DNA of 64,000 bases from Combretum micranthum (Eukaryota; Streptophyta; Magnoliopsida; Myrtales; Combretaceae). Positions 11,939 through 23,300 of the stretch are shown one piece after another. Both the position numbers and the translations under genes were made by a program. The stretch covers positions 806,001 to 870,000 of the forward strand of contig JAMXBD010000065.1 in assembly GCA_024138025.1 (NCBI GenBank), given 5' to 3'. Below the pieces are notes generated by a model that saw nothing but the letters and a program-made list of their open reading frames with translations, searched no databases and was not told the origin of the DNA. Each line of letters begins with the position of its first letter. Positions within the stretch are counted from its first letter, which is position 1.

Positions 11939-14515
11939 ATGGATAAGGCAAAGTTTGTACTGTACATTCATGGCAACATTGTGCAAGAGAAGGAAGGTTT
12001 TGGTTATGATAAGCAGCCGGTAGCGGTGGTCAGTGTTAGTAGGAACTTCATGTATGAGCAAATTGTGGACATCATTTGTAATAGACTAAAGGTAAATAGG
12101 TGTACACATCGAGTGGATCTATATCATAAGGTAGCTATTGAAAATAAGACGCTACGTTATGATATTATTCCAGTGACGGATGATGATATTGCACAGAAGA
12201 TGGTGTACACGGAAAGGTCAATGGCTATTTATGTGCAGATATCCGAAAATGCATTGTTACAGGCACCTGCAGGGAAATGGGCAATGATAGAAGTATTGGG
12301 AGCAATGGGTTGGTGAACTTAAACTCCACTCCAGTTCAGATTATAGGCAGCGCACAGGTAGAAATGTGTGCACCCACCTCGATAGGTGGTCATGATACAG
12401 ATGTCATGCAAGACTCTTCGGCAAGTGAATCAAGTGACGACTATGATGATGATGGATATCATAATATCGAATCTTTTCCCTAACAGTATGCTTCTCCCGG
12501 GGTACACCCAAGGAGAAATGATTGGCACCGTTTCATTGCTCCTACTGACGTTGATGCAGTAGGGAGCTCAATACCAGTTCCGTTTTTCAATGCTGAAGTT
12601 TATAGTGGTTATGCTGCATATGATGATGAGCAGAAAATAAGTGCTGGGAATTTGAGCTTCAGTGATGAATTCAAGGTTGGGATACAAAAAATCATCTCAT
12701 ACGGGCAGTTAAAATGTGGCACATAATGAACCATTACAATTTCAAGGTGGTGGACTCGGATTCAAAATCATGGGCAGTTAAATGTACTGATATGCATAAC
12801 AAAGGTTGTAAGTGGAGACTCAAAGCCAGATGTAAGAAACATGATAGGTGGTTTCACATCACTAAGTATGAAGGACCCCACACTTGCTTGGATGAAATCA
12901 CTGGATAGGATCATTCTCAGTTGGATTCCACCAACATGTCCAGAAGCATCATATTAGAGATCCGTAATTCTCTAGATGTGAGGGCTAAGGATCTCCAACT
13001 GAATATCTTAAAACAGTTCGGTTATCATGTTCATATAAAGAAAATTCATGAGGCGAAGAGAAAAGCAATTAAGCAGGTGTATGGAAGTTGGGAAGATTCA
13101 TATGTGGAGCTCCCTCACTGACTTAATGCAATAACAGAGGTAAATCTAGGAACAAAGCTTGAGTGGCGAACCGTTGATTCAAATACCGCAAGACATGTGT
13201 TCTTAGACAAGCTTTTTTGGGCATTCGGTCCTTGCATCGAAGCTTTCCAGTACTGCAGGTTTGTTTATTAAACATGATTGAATTTATTTATGTACGGTTT
13301 ATATCAACTAACTAATATATATCGATTAATTTATTACAGACTCGTGATTACAGTTGATGGCACTTTCTTATATGGCAAGTACAAGCACAAACACAAACAC
13401 AAACACAAACTACTTATTACATTTGCAGTAGATGGAGCAAATCATATAGTCCCACTGACATATGCTCTTATGGATGAGGAGAAAGTGGACACATGGTGTT
13501 GGTTCCTTGCGAAGGTATTGGAACACATTATCAAAGACCAATCCAACATCTGCTTGATATTGGACAGGTATGCCGGTATTAGGAGTGCAGTAGAAGATGA
13601 GAATGTTGTGTGGCCTAGAGGTTGGCCTTGGCACTAGTGTATCCGGCCTGTTACCAGCAACTTTAATTCGAAGGCCAAAAGTAAGGGATGTAAGGAAATA
13701 GTAAAACGAGCAGCCTACCAAACCCAGAGTAGAAAGTTTTATGGATACTTCAATGCAGCACTTCAAAGCAGTCCTTGGACATCACGATATTTTCGCGAGT
13801 TGCCTCCATGTATGTGGACTTTATCATATGACGAAGGCGCAAGATTTGGAATTGATACAACGAACATGGCCAAAAATTACAATTCGTTCATAAAGAATGC
13901 TAGATGCTTACCCGTGGCAGCATTGGTGAAGAAAACCTTTTACAATTGTAACTCTATATTTAATAAGCAAAAGAGAGAAGCGAACAAGGCAATGAGTGTG
14001 GGTAAGTTACTCACCGAATATGTTGCAACGAAGTTTGAGAGATGGAACAACATCTCAAGTTCTCATAGAGTTACCTATTTCGACTATCAGGAACGAATAT
14101 TCGAGGTTATAACTGCTCTGCGCCCTATCATGTATGGTCAGAAGAGGGACCACATACAAAAAGTGGAGTTAAAAACATGCAGATGTACCTGTAACAAGTG
14201 GCAGACATACAGAATTCCATGCTCACATGCAATGGTAGTAATTGGTACACTGCACATGGATTGTTTTGCCCACATAGCAAAGTGGTACAGGTGGGACAAC
14301 CAGCTTAAGGTGTATGGCCGTTCCTTCATACCCGCTACCAATAAGGCCAATTGGACTCGTTTAGACATAGCGAAATAGCATCCTATACCAGGATTTATTA
14401 GGAAAAGGGGTAAGCCTAGGGAAAAACGCTTCCAAATGAGATGGATATTCAAGAGGGCCCACAAAGTTACTCATGCGATTCATGTGGGCAGCCAGGGCAT
14501 AACATTTGAAGTTGT
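11939..14515 (+). pseudogene. MURA-type MULE transposase, decayed
   Basis: Transposase that would cut and paste MULE1. The start ATG at 11939 opens an N-terminal region of ~125 codons ending at a TGA in tgg-tga (12316), then an acidic Ser/Asp stretch (SSASESSDDYDDDG), a MuDR-type DNA-binding domain (about 12640-12905; NHYNFKVVDSD, CKWRL, HTC), the DDE MULE domain (VDGTFLYGKYK, then LLITFAVDGANHIVPLTYALMDEE and LDRYAGIRSAV), a SWIM zinc finger (CRCTCNKW...PCSHAM, about 14175-14235) and a CCHC zinc knuckle (about 14474-14515) interrupted by a stop. One intron, 13259-13339, splits the Arg codon before the DDE domain and is conserved in MULE2. In-frame stops include 12481, 12906, 13119 and 13635, so it is not functional. 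A hexanucleotide expansion at 13380-13410 adds extra Lys-His repeats after GKY. Confidence 0.88.
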
Positions 14516-14695
14516 CCGAATAGGGGGTTGGCTAGTAGAACAGTAACGAACCAGTCTAATCGTAGTGGTAATACTTTGTTCTCATATACTTTATTCTACT
14601 GTAGTAATGAGATATGCTTTTATCTTATGTTTGATCTGCTTGTTTTAATATGCATATGCCTCTATTGACAATAGCCATTTCTTTCTCCTTTATAG

Positions 14696-16085
14696 ATGGA
14701 TCTAAGACCAATAGATAGGTCATTACTTACAGAGCAGCCGGTTCATAGGTCGAGACTAGCCTGGGAGGGGTAAGTTTATTTTTGCAATCCATAACTTATA
14801 ACAAGTAATTTATATTTCTTATAGCTTTATGGACTTTTCTGCAAGAGCATGTGGTATTGCATTGTCACCATAGGGGCGAAGTTAAGGCGACAGCATGGCG
14901 AATCTGCATAGATAGAGGATCGCTTAATGCCATTCCTGTCTCAGGCGGGTTTTGTTGGGGTGGCCCATATGCCATTCATTCAGCTGGATTGGTATCTCAT
15001 CACAGTCTTGGTGGAGAGATGGCGACCAGAGACCCATACCTTCCATATGACCACAGGAGAGTGATTAGTTACAATGGAGGATGTTGTTGTTCTTACTGGC
15101 CTACCTGTAGATGATGATGCTATTAGAGGCACGGCTCGGATGGATTGGCCTGCTTTATGTGAGGAGCTGTTGGGAATCTGACCCGTCCTCGAGAAGGATA
15201 TGGATGGTAGTCGTCTGAAGATGTCGTGGTTAGATAGCCACTTCAAAGCACTACTAGAGTTTGCAGATAATATCTTGATGAGACGCTACTCTAGGGCGTA
15301 TATCTTGTTGTTGTTAGGTGGATTCATATTTGCGAACAAGCCATCAAATTACATCCACCTGATGTATCTACAGTTGCTCCAGGACTTGGAGAGGGTGGGG
15401 CAGTATACGTGGGGAGCAGTCTGTTTGGCATAGTTGTACAAGTAGCTATGCTTGGCTTCCCACGTGGACACAGGGGATATTGCAGAACTATTGGTTGTCT
15501 TATAGATATGGGCATGGGAGCACTTTCCCCACATTGTCTCGATTCATCGACAGGTTACGGCAATTACAGTAGGTCACCCACTAATCAGCCATTAGGGTAC
15601 GACTTTTGATGTCACCAGCATATCCACCCACTTGCTGATTGAGTATCGGGCATCTTTGGATTGATAAATCGAGCACCAGGTATGATTTTCTTTGCCTTCT
15701 TTCCTTCAAATTGATTACTAATGTGTTGTTACCTTCAAATTGCAACGTTTTAATATTTTTGTTAATTCGTAGTGTACTTTTTCCCCTTCAACAGGTTGTA
15801 TGGGACCCTTACAGTCCCATCCTGGACTCCCTTCCTTCATACTGCTAAGCGGGCAGCAACATTTGGCGTGCACGTGTCCCGCTGGTGTACATTCATATGG
15901 TTGAGCACTACTATCTAGACAGAGTACTCAAATAGTTTGGTAGATTCCAAGGGATCTCATACCCATCTGACTACATGAGAGCCCTACATGAGATTGACAT
16001 GCAGGGACGTTCCGAGTGGAACTGGTAGGCAGAGCATGCTAGGTGGCAGGCGGAGCATGCTAGGTGGATTTTCTCAACTTTTTTT
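14696..16085 (+). pseudogene. Plant mobile domain (PMD) gene carried by MULE1, decayed
   Basis: The second MULE1 gene belongs to the plant mobile domain family, known both inside transposons and as the domesticated host genes MAIN and MAIL1. Exon pieces: 14696-about 14770 (MDLRPIDRSLLTEQ), about 14825-15680, and about 15795-16085, with GT/AG borders. PMD hallmarks are readable in one frame: LRRQHGE, QAGFVGVA, FIQLDWYLITVLVERWRPE, THTFHMTTGE, VTMEDVVVLTGLPVDDDAI, then LKMSWLDSHF, and in the last exon VWDPYSPILDSLPSYC and RVPLVYIHMVEHYYLDRVLK. In-frame stops break it in several places (for example after THTFHMTTGE and after EELLGI). The biochemical function of PMD proteins inside transposons is not established. 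Confidence 0.82.
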
Positions 16086-16454
16086 ATTGTGGGATATATA
16101 TTCTTAGTTTTTTACTATTATTATATTCATTTTCTCTTGTACATTTGATAAAAACAAACAATCGATCATTGATTTCATATTATGTTTATCTAAGTTTTAT
16201 CTTATGTTTGTGATAAAAAGTTTGACAATATATTTGTGATTGAATGATTTGGGATTGAAACTATGTTTGGTTGGATTGAGTTTCAAAATACTACTAAAGT
16301 TTGGAAATTGTTTAGCCATGGGAAAGGATGGCTAACTGATTATATAGTTGTTTTTATCTAATTTTTACAGGTTTTGCTATAAATGTAAAAATGAATCTGT
16401 TTTTCAAGGAACAAAAGGGGAATGAAATAGTTTTGCCAGAGATCATTGGGATCT

Positions 16455-16481
16455 GACCTCGTCTCTTCAAGAGAAGAGGTC
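16455..16481. repeat. Single 27-bp palindrome, 3' end of MULE1
   Basis: Same GACCTCGTCTCTT arm as the 5' end, with one mismatch in the inverse arm. Only one unit remains here against three at the other end. Confidence 0.85.
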
Positions 16482-16569
16482 ATGTTGCCTAAAATCGAGA
16501 TTATTTTGATCCCGATGATAAATTTATAATTTTTTTTAAAAACACTAATATTTTTTCCCTCCTATTATC

Positions 16570-16698
16570 TGGATGATTAATAAACAAAAGTCAAGTCTCT
16601 TTTTCTATTTTTTTTTTAAATTTTCTCTTCATCCCCTCCGCAACTAAGGGAATTGTTTATACAAGCTAAAACAAAATTTCTCTTAGAAGCCCTTTCCT
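16570..16698. other. Short spacer between MULE1 and its small derivative
   Basis: T-rich DNA with no feature seen; its last nine bases (16690-16698, CCCTTTCCT) are a possible target duplication of the next element. Confidence 0.4.
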
Positions 16699-16953
16699 GA
16701 GAAAAGGAATTACTTTTTAAAAAAATTACAAAAATACTATTAGAATAAAAATAATTCTAAGAATAAATAAGTTGAACTCGTCTTTTGAAAAGACGAGGTC
16801 ATTAGTGACCGATCTCGTCTCTTGAATCAAGTCATCTTCAACCTCATCTTTTCGAGAGAGGAGGCCAACTTGTCTACTCTTGGGATTATTTTTTCTTCTC
16901 ATGGATTTGTATAATTTTTTTCAAAATGGTTTTTTTTTTTTTTTCCTTAATCC
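16699..16953. mobile_element. 255-bp non-autonomous derivative of the MULE1/2/3 family
   Basis: Ends resemble the family TIR (GAGAAAAGGAATTAC inward from the left; T-rich inverse on the right, with aaaaaaattacaaaaat and gggattatttttt blocks). The core is only three palindromes of the GTCTC type. A possible 9-bp target duplication with one mismatch is CCCTTTCCT (16690-16698) and CCCTTTCCC (16954-16962), but low complexity makes this weak. It sits about 440 bp beyond the VPS18 stop codon. Confidence 0.6.
16774..16866. repeat. Three 27-bp palindromes in the 255-bp element
   Basis: Units at 16774-16800, 16811-16837 (decayed right arm) and 16840-16866, of the same GTCTC/GAGAC type as in MULE1. 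Confidence 0.75.
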
Positions 16954-17391
16954 CCCTTTCCCCCCCTTTTCTCCTTTGTTTTTTCAAATAAGGGAAATAA
17001 TTTTTTTTTCTTTTTTCTTTTTTTTTTACATTACAATGGAGAATTCGAATATGGTGCTTGAGAAACCCGAAGCCCAAAGAGTAATCTCTCTTCATTTTTT
17101 CATCCGATGCAAGCATTAACATAAAGTACCCATTCTCCGATATCCAGACAACAGAGAAGAAAATGAAACGGGTCCATATCTTTCTAATGAAGAAAGGCAT
17201 AGAAACCAGCACTTATACAACAACAAAAAATGAGTGGCCTCTCTTGCGGAATCCTATACAAGAAACTAAAGTTCTCAACAACCCAGGTAAGCAGACGAGG
17301 ATAATCATGGAAATCCAATATTAGACACGCTGAGGATACATCCCCTTGTACGCTATACAAACATGCTGCTGAGGAAGGAAAAACCAAAATC
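16954..17391. other. VPS18 3' flank
   Basis: Lies downstream of the VPS18 stop codon (gene on the - strand) and should contain its 3' UTR. I could not identify a clear polyadenylation signal. Long T runs near 16999-17027 read as A runs in the gene's sense. Confidence 0.4.
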
Positions 17392-20300
17392 TCAAATAGG
17401 TAAAGAGATGCTTCGTTGGTTAGCCAGACTAGGTTTTATTTCCCACGATGTAACCTGTTGTGCTTCCTCTGGAAGAATAAAAGGCAAAGCAATTTCCCGG
17501 ATCATCAACTCGCCACAAAATGGGCATTCACTTGCTATGGCACCATCCAGCTGTGTTCGTAGCTGTAACATAGTGAACATAGGGCTTTAATCCACCATAA
17601 ATGTTTTACTCAGAGAAACAAACAGAAGGAAATAGAAGGAAAACATATCGGAAGCTCAAGTAAGAAAACTTCAAGGGAACATGTATCTTCAATTGAAGAC
17701 ATCAAAGGCATTAGTCAGAATAAAAAGGCAATTGAATTATCAATAAATTCTGATTAATCCACAAGCAGTCTCATAAAACCTGTGCATGCAGGGGAAAGTA
17801 TCATGTGCATAACCAACTCATAAGAATAAACGTCTATCAAATAAATCGCCAGCAAAAAATGATATTGATTTCTTCCTTATCGGTGAACTTGTGAATACAT
17901 AAATAAAAAACAGCACTTAAAGCTGGATACCTTATCTGTTGTAGTCACACTGGTTATGGGCTCATCGTTAATACCACCATTCTGGTCCCGCCTAGCTTCT
18001 CCACTCAATAATGTAAGCTGCTTTTGCAAATCCAAAATATATTCGGCCTGATAGGAAATGCCAAAACAAAAATCACACAAAAGTTAGAAAAGTTTTCAAG
18101 AAGTAGTCCCTAAATGCAAACAGTGCATCATCAATTAGCATAGGCATGTAATGCAAACCCCATGACCAAGGCATATAGAGAAATATATATAATTGAAAAG
18201 GAAGGAAAGACATGAGTTTATATAGTACAGGTACGTGCTTTGTTGGAAAAGCCAAGCCCGTGTTTCTTTTAATATTGTTATTATCGTTTTGTAATTTTTT
18301 TTCAGGCCAGAAACCAAAAAAAGTACATGCCAGCTTAGAATCTTTCTCATAGAAGCCTGAATTGTTAGAACACTCCAACAGCTACATTCACCAATTCATG
18401 TGAACATTTTGAATAGAGGTGGTGGAAATTAAAGAGTAATGATTCACCATATTTAACCATCATATCAACTTACTTGAGCTTCAGTCGTGCAGCGGGTAAC
18501 ATGGGCTATTAGACATTCTGCATGAAAGGAGTGCCCACATGGAAAGACATAAAACGGGGCCATTGGCCCACTAGATAAATAACCTTGAGTCATCCGATAC
18601 TCACCACTCGCTGTCAGGATCTTACGGTGACAGACCTGAGAATTTGTTCATGTATGCACATGTCATTAACTCAATCAAAAATGGCCAAAGGTATATCAGA
18701 GCTTAAGAAAAAGGTAAGGAGAGAGAGATGGAAAATCTAACTGATAATAAGCACTACAAGAATGCAGCACAATTTTGGTTAAGATGACTGCAAGCTAATG
18801 CTAAAACACAAGTCTAGACTTCATTCTTTCTCTCAGAATATTGACAACATAATGCTCCTCTTATAAATTCACTAATTGCATTTAGTCTCCTTTGATAAAG
18901 CAAATGTCTCTTTTTTACCATGGAGTGCTCAAAGAAGTTCCATTTTCAGGTGGATATAAAGTCAAAGAAAACATCAAAATCATAGGCTGAAATTTCACAC
19001 GTGTCTACTAATTATCTAGCTCTAATATTTACTGTAATTAGAACAAATATAAAGGAATTATTTCTTAATTGTAATCATCATTCATGAACTCGTAAAAGCT
19101 AATCAAGCTGTAAGCTTGTTCAACTGCTAATTAACAAGAAGGGAACACAATTAAATAGATGATTCATACCCCACATTCCTCATCACGCTCAATGACTGCA
19201 TATCTCTGAGCAAGTGCACTGATATCATTTCTTATGTTATCTGCACCATGTGTTGCATCATTCATTTCTTGTTTCAGTAGTTCAATTTGCTTGTTGTAAT
19301 CTTCTAAGGCTGAACAAATTGCCTCCTGCATTATTATGTCACATAAATTTTTATGCCATTATGCCCAAAGGGGACAGAGTGGGACTATAAGCATCTGAAT
19401 TCACAATATTCAGCAGGATCAACAAGTCAAGGAAAAGAAGGAAATGATAATTTAAAAACCCATAAGCAATCTACAAACTTGTGTCTTTTACACAAGTTGG
19501 TAGTTCACTCAAATTTAATAAAATTTACCATATCTATAGGCATCTGAAATTCACTATATTCAGTAAGATCAACAAGTCGAGCAAAAGGTTTTCTTTTCAG
19601 ATAGAAGAAAGTGAAAAAATGAAAGAAATAAAAGTACTAGACAGGATGGACATCATCATCCAACAGCATCAGTAAAGACCCTTTTCAACTTCCCAGGTTC
19701 GAGATTTCTTTTTAGTTGATTAATATTTAAACCATGTTACTCAGCATCTATTTGACCACAGTTATTTCCATAAGTTCTTGAAAATCTCTTCGTCACAAAC
19801 ATTTACAAACTTACTGATTCCATTTTGGGTAGATGAAGGTCAGTTAGTCTACCAAAGCTCTTCACATCACCTCAATCAAGCTTCTTCACTCACTCAGTTA
19901 TTTCAGCATGCACAAAAGCAAAAATCAAAACTCCGACCTGGGCCACTATAGGGAACCTTAGCAAACAAAACACAGAGATTGATCCCTGCCTATAATGGCA
20001 CTCAATTAAGTATGGAGAGGCCTTTCCCCACTGTATTAGTTAAACCCATAAAGTAAAATGAGAAAAAAGATCAATATCACTAAATAGAATAGAATGCTTT
20101 TCCATCCTCAGCTCCATTGATCATTTTTCCAAGACATGCTTTCTATATGGGTTTGTTTGGATTGTCTAATTTTTATTTGCATTTGACCTGCATTTGTATT
20201 TTGTTTGTATCCGGTCTGATTGATTTTTTTATGAGTAAAAATATTTGTTTTTCATCTGTATCGGTTTCTCAACAAACGGTTTATTTGAAAACAACAAAAA

Positions 20301-23300
20301 TAAGATGTCAAAACGACTAAAATAAGACAAATCAAATAGACCCACAACCTAATTTGTTTCCAAATAGACTTGAAAATATTCATATTAGGAAACTACATGG
20401 TCCTATCTCGACATGAAATTAATACCAATGGCTAAAGGTGTTAGCTATAGTAGTGCACATTTATTGTGCACAACAAATTTTCAAATAGCAAAGAAGTTCA
20501 GTATCTAATGATGATAATTTAAATAGATGCCAGATACTCATTTACACTTGACATAGCTATAAAAAAATCACTGAAATTAGATTGTCTCTGAAGCTACATG
20601 GGGAGTAGTTATTTGTTATATGAGCTACTTGCGATGAATCATCACAGTGGTTAACTGGCCTAAAAGCAGGAAGCCCATTATACAAAAGGAAGAAAGGCGG
20701 TGAAATCTTCAGCCAGTCTTGGAAGAAAAAACTTTTAAGAGAATTTATTCTAGTCTTATAGCTACATCAAGAAAGGATCCATAGTTTCAAAGAGATTATA
20801 CATGACATGACCAAGTATGTTCCTACCTTGAAGTCATCAATAAGAGCAAAGTCTGGAAAGAATGGCAATATGTCCTCAATCTTTAAGAGGCCATCAGTTT
20901 CTTTAAGAAATGCTATAGCTCTCCGAATATTCTCCCTTTTGGCCCCTTTTTCTTGTTCAACAACATGCTTGGCAACCATAAGCCAAAGCTTTTTTCTCAA
21001 GTCATCATCATCTTCCACTTTGTCAGCTTCAGCCATAGCAAGCTCAGGATCAACCTAGATCACCAACACAGATTTTGTACATCAATGACATTAAACTTTT
21101 CATTTTGCCATCTCAAGGTAAATTTTCCATGAGTTAGGATAAAGAGTTCGAAGAGAATGCCAGCACATTAGTTCATCAAAGGCCAACAGATCGAAAAGAA
21201 AGACACTCATGCTATTGTTTGATTCAATCAGTATCATCCACAAGGATTAATAGCTTTTTCCTTAGTTCTAATAGCTCATTCACTCTGTCTAAAACTATAT
21301 AAGAACTTAAAACTTAGAAGCAAAGTCCACAAATATGTGGATTTTGCTAACCACTTCAATTTAATTAGAAACAGAAGACATGCAGACAGCATCTTAAATA
21401 CATGATATAGGCCAAGAACCGAAAGGAAAAAAGCAAAAGTCGACTTGCATTTGGGAAGATGGAATAGTTTACAAGGAAATTAAAATGAAAAGAAAGATCT
21501 CATGGATTCCATGTCTGTGTTTGTCAGCAGAATGCTACAGCATTCAAGAGTAACATGAAAAGAAAATAATATCTAAAGTGCAAATATTTCAAAGACCACA
21601 AACAGGCAATAACTAAGTATAACATGCTTTGAGAGAGAACAATAGAATAGATCAGCCATTTTCCAAGAGAGTAGTACGTTAGGCATGTATGCGCACTGAA
21701 TTGGGTCCCCTAACTTAAGAGTAAAATCTAATGGATAAACATTGATATATATATATATATTCCCAAACCAACGCTTGCACAAAACTTCATAAAATGAAAC
21801 AGAAAAACGCCCAGTGTGGGTAGTGGCGCTAAAGCCGCAGTTGCAACTTCTCAGCAACTACAACATGACTGAATAATCAAGAAAATAGAAAGACAAAGCT
21901 AACCACACAATAAATACAAGGAAAAAAGATAAAAAAAAAAAAAAAAGAATTAGCAATAGCCTGTAACCTGCAAAGCTAGAGCAACGGCTTCCTCATGCAT
22001 AGACATCATACTGTATATATGGACACAGGCACGCATGCGCTTTTCTTTGAGGCACAGGCGCAAAGCATACTTGGGATCATAAAAGAAGTCAGGACTGTTT
22101 TCTCGTCCTTTCCCAAACTTGCATTGTAAGAACCGCAGAAGCGAACTATCATTTTCCTGATTCCGCACAAACATGCAGACAAAAAGAAATTAAAACTTCA
22201 GAGAAGTTAAGCTTAAAGTTCTTTCATCAACCTATCATAATTCATAGGTACCAGACCCAAGTTATCATCACAGTAGTCCAATTGGCACTATGGGCTAGCA
22301 AGATGGAGTAGTAGATTACATTTAAGTTTCACTTCAGGCTTGGAACCAAGCTACAAATTGTTATATGGACAAGTAAACAAATCATTAAAGGACCATATAC
22401 CACTATTTCCCAATAAAGGATCTTGAAGCTGCTGACACTGTTTACACTAAAGAGACAACATCAACTTACATATATATTTTGTTTTTTCTTTTCTTTTTTT
22501 TTTTTTTTTTTTTTTTTTTTTGTGTGTTGGGGGTGGGGAAGGGGGATTGTAAAGTTCCGTAATTTCATTTATAACTCAAGGATGTACAACCGACCTCATC
22601 TTACATAACAGTTCAGTGCAATGATTAATCAATTAGCTAAGATACCAAAATAGCCTCCCATACATTCATCCAGCACCAATTTTGGTCCCTAAACTTTGGT
22701 TTGGTCCAGTTATATCCTTTAAACTTTACCAACAGAACAAATAAGTCTGCTAAGCCACCGAAATATGATGCGCATGACTACATTGCTCTGTTATGTTAAA
22801 TGTTGGACACAATGCTGCTACCCAGTAGGAGTAAATAACACACAATATGATGGGCCTACCATGCGGTCCAAGTATACATTAATTGTGTGCATCTTGATGA
22901 CCAGATGACTAGACTTATGTAGTCCATTTCCAGCATCCAGAGATTCCTTCAGTCCATTCACAAAGTTAAGAGACTTAATTGAACCAAACCAAGTTCAGAG
23001 CCCATATTGGTCCTTAAGAGTATTAGAAGAATTGGCCTTTTCTATTTGACAACCTCCTTATGTGCAGCTGTAGTTGTGGCAAGGCACAGACAAACATCTA
23101 CATCTCCTCCAAATGAAGATCAGAATACACATGCACAGTAGTAAAAACAAAAATCTTCATAGAAGAGGGCTGTACAACCATCTTGGAAGCTTTTCTTTCA
23201 AAAGATTGCCACATTTATTATGTAGGTGAAAAAAATAACAAGCAGGAAATTGACTGCAATAGGAAGAAATTGTTACCACACAATAAGACCCAATCACATA

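Larger units (their letters stand above)
10849..16559 (+). mobile_element. MULE1: Mutator-like element with transposase and PMD gene
   Basis: A 5,711-bp element bounded by a 10-bp target duplication with one mismatch (TCCTATCATC at 10839-10848, TCCTATTATC at 16560-16569). Terminal inverted repeats run about 80 bp: both ends read GGGAAAA...AATATTAGTG inward, then matching AAATAATCCCAATTTTAGGC and CAACATGAC-type blocks. Three palindrome units follow at the 5' end and one at the 3' end. The interior carries, in order on the + strand, a MURA-type transposase (11939-14515) and a plant mobile domain gene (14696-16085), both decayed. The 5' leader region holds a telo-box-like AAACCCTAAA at 11127-11136, a motif often found near plant promoters. 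The 8-10-bp duplication and the MULE domain place it in the Mutator superfamily. Confidence 0.9.
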
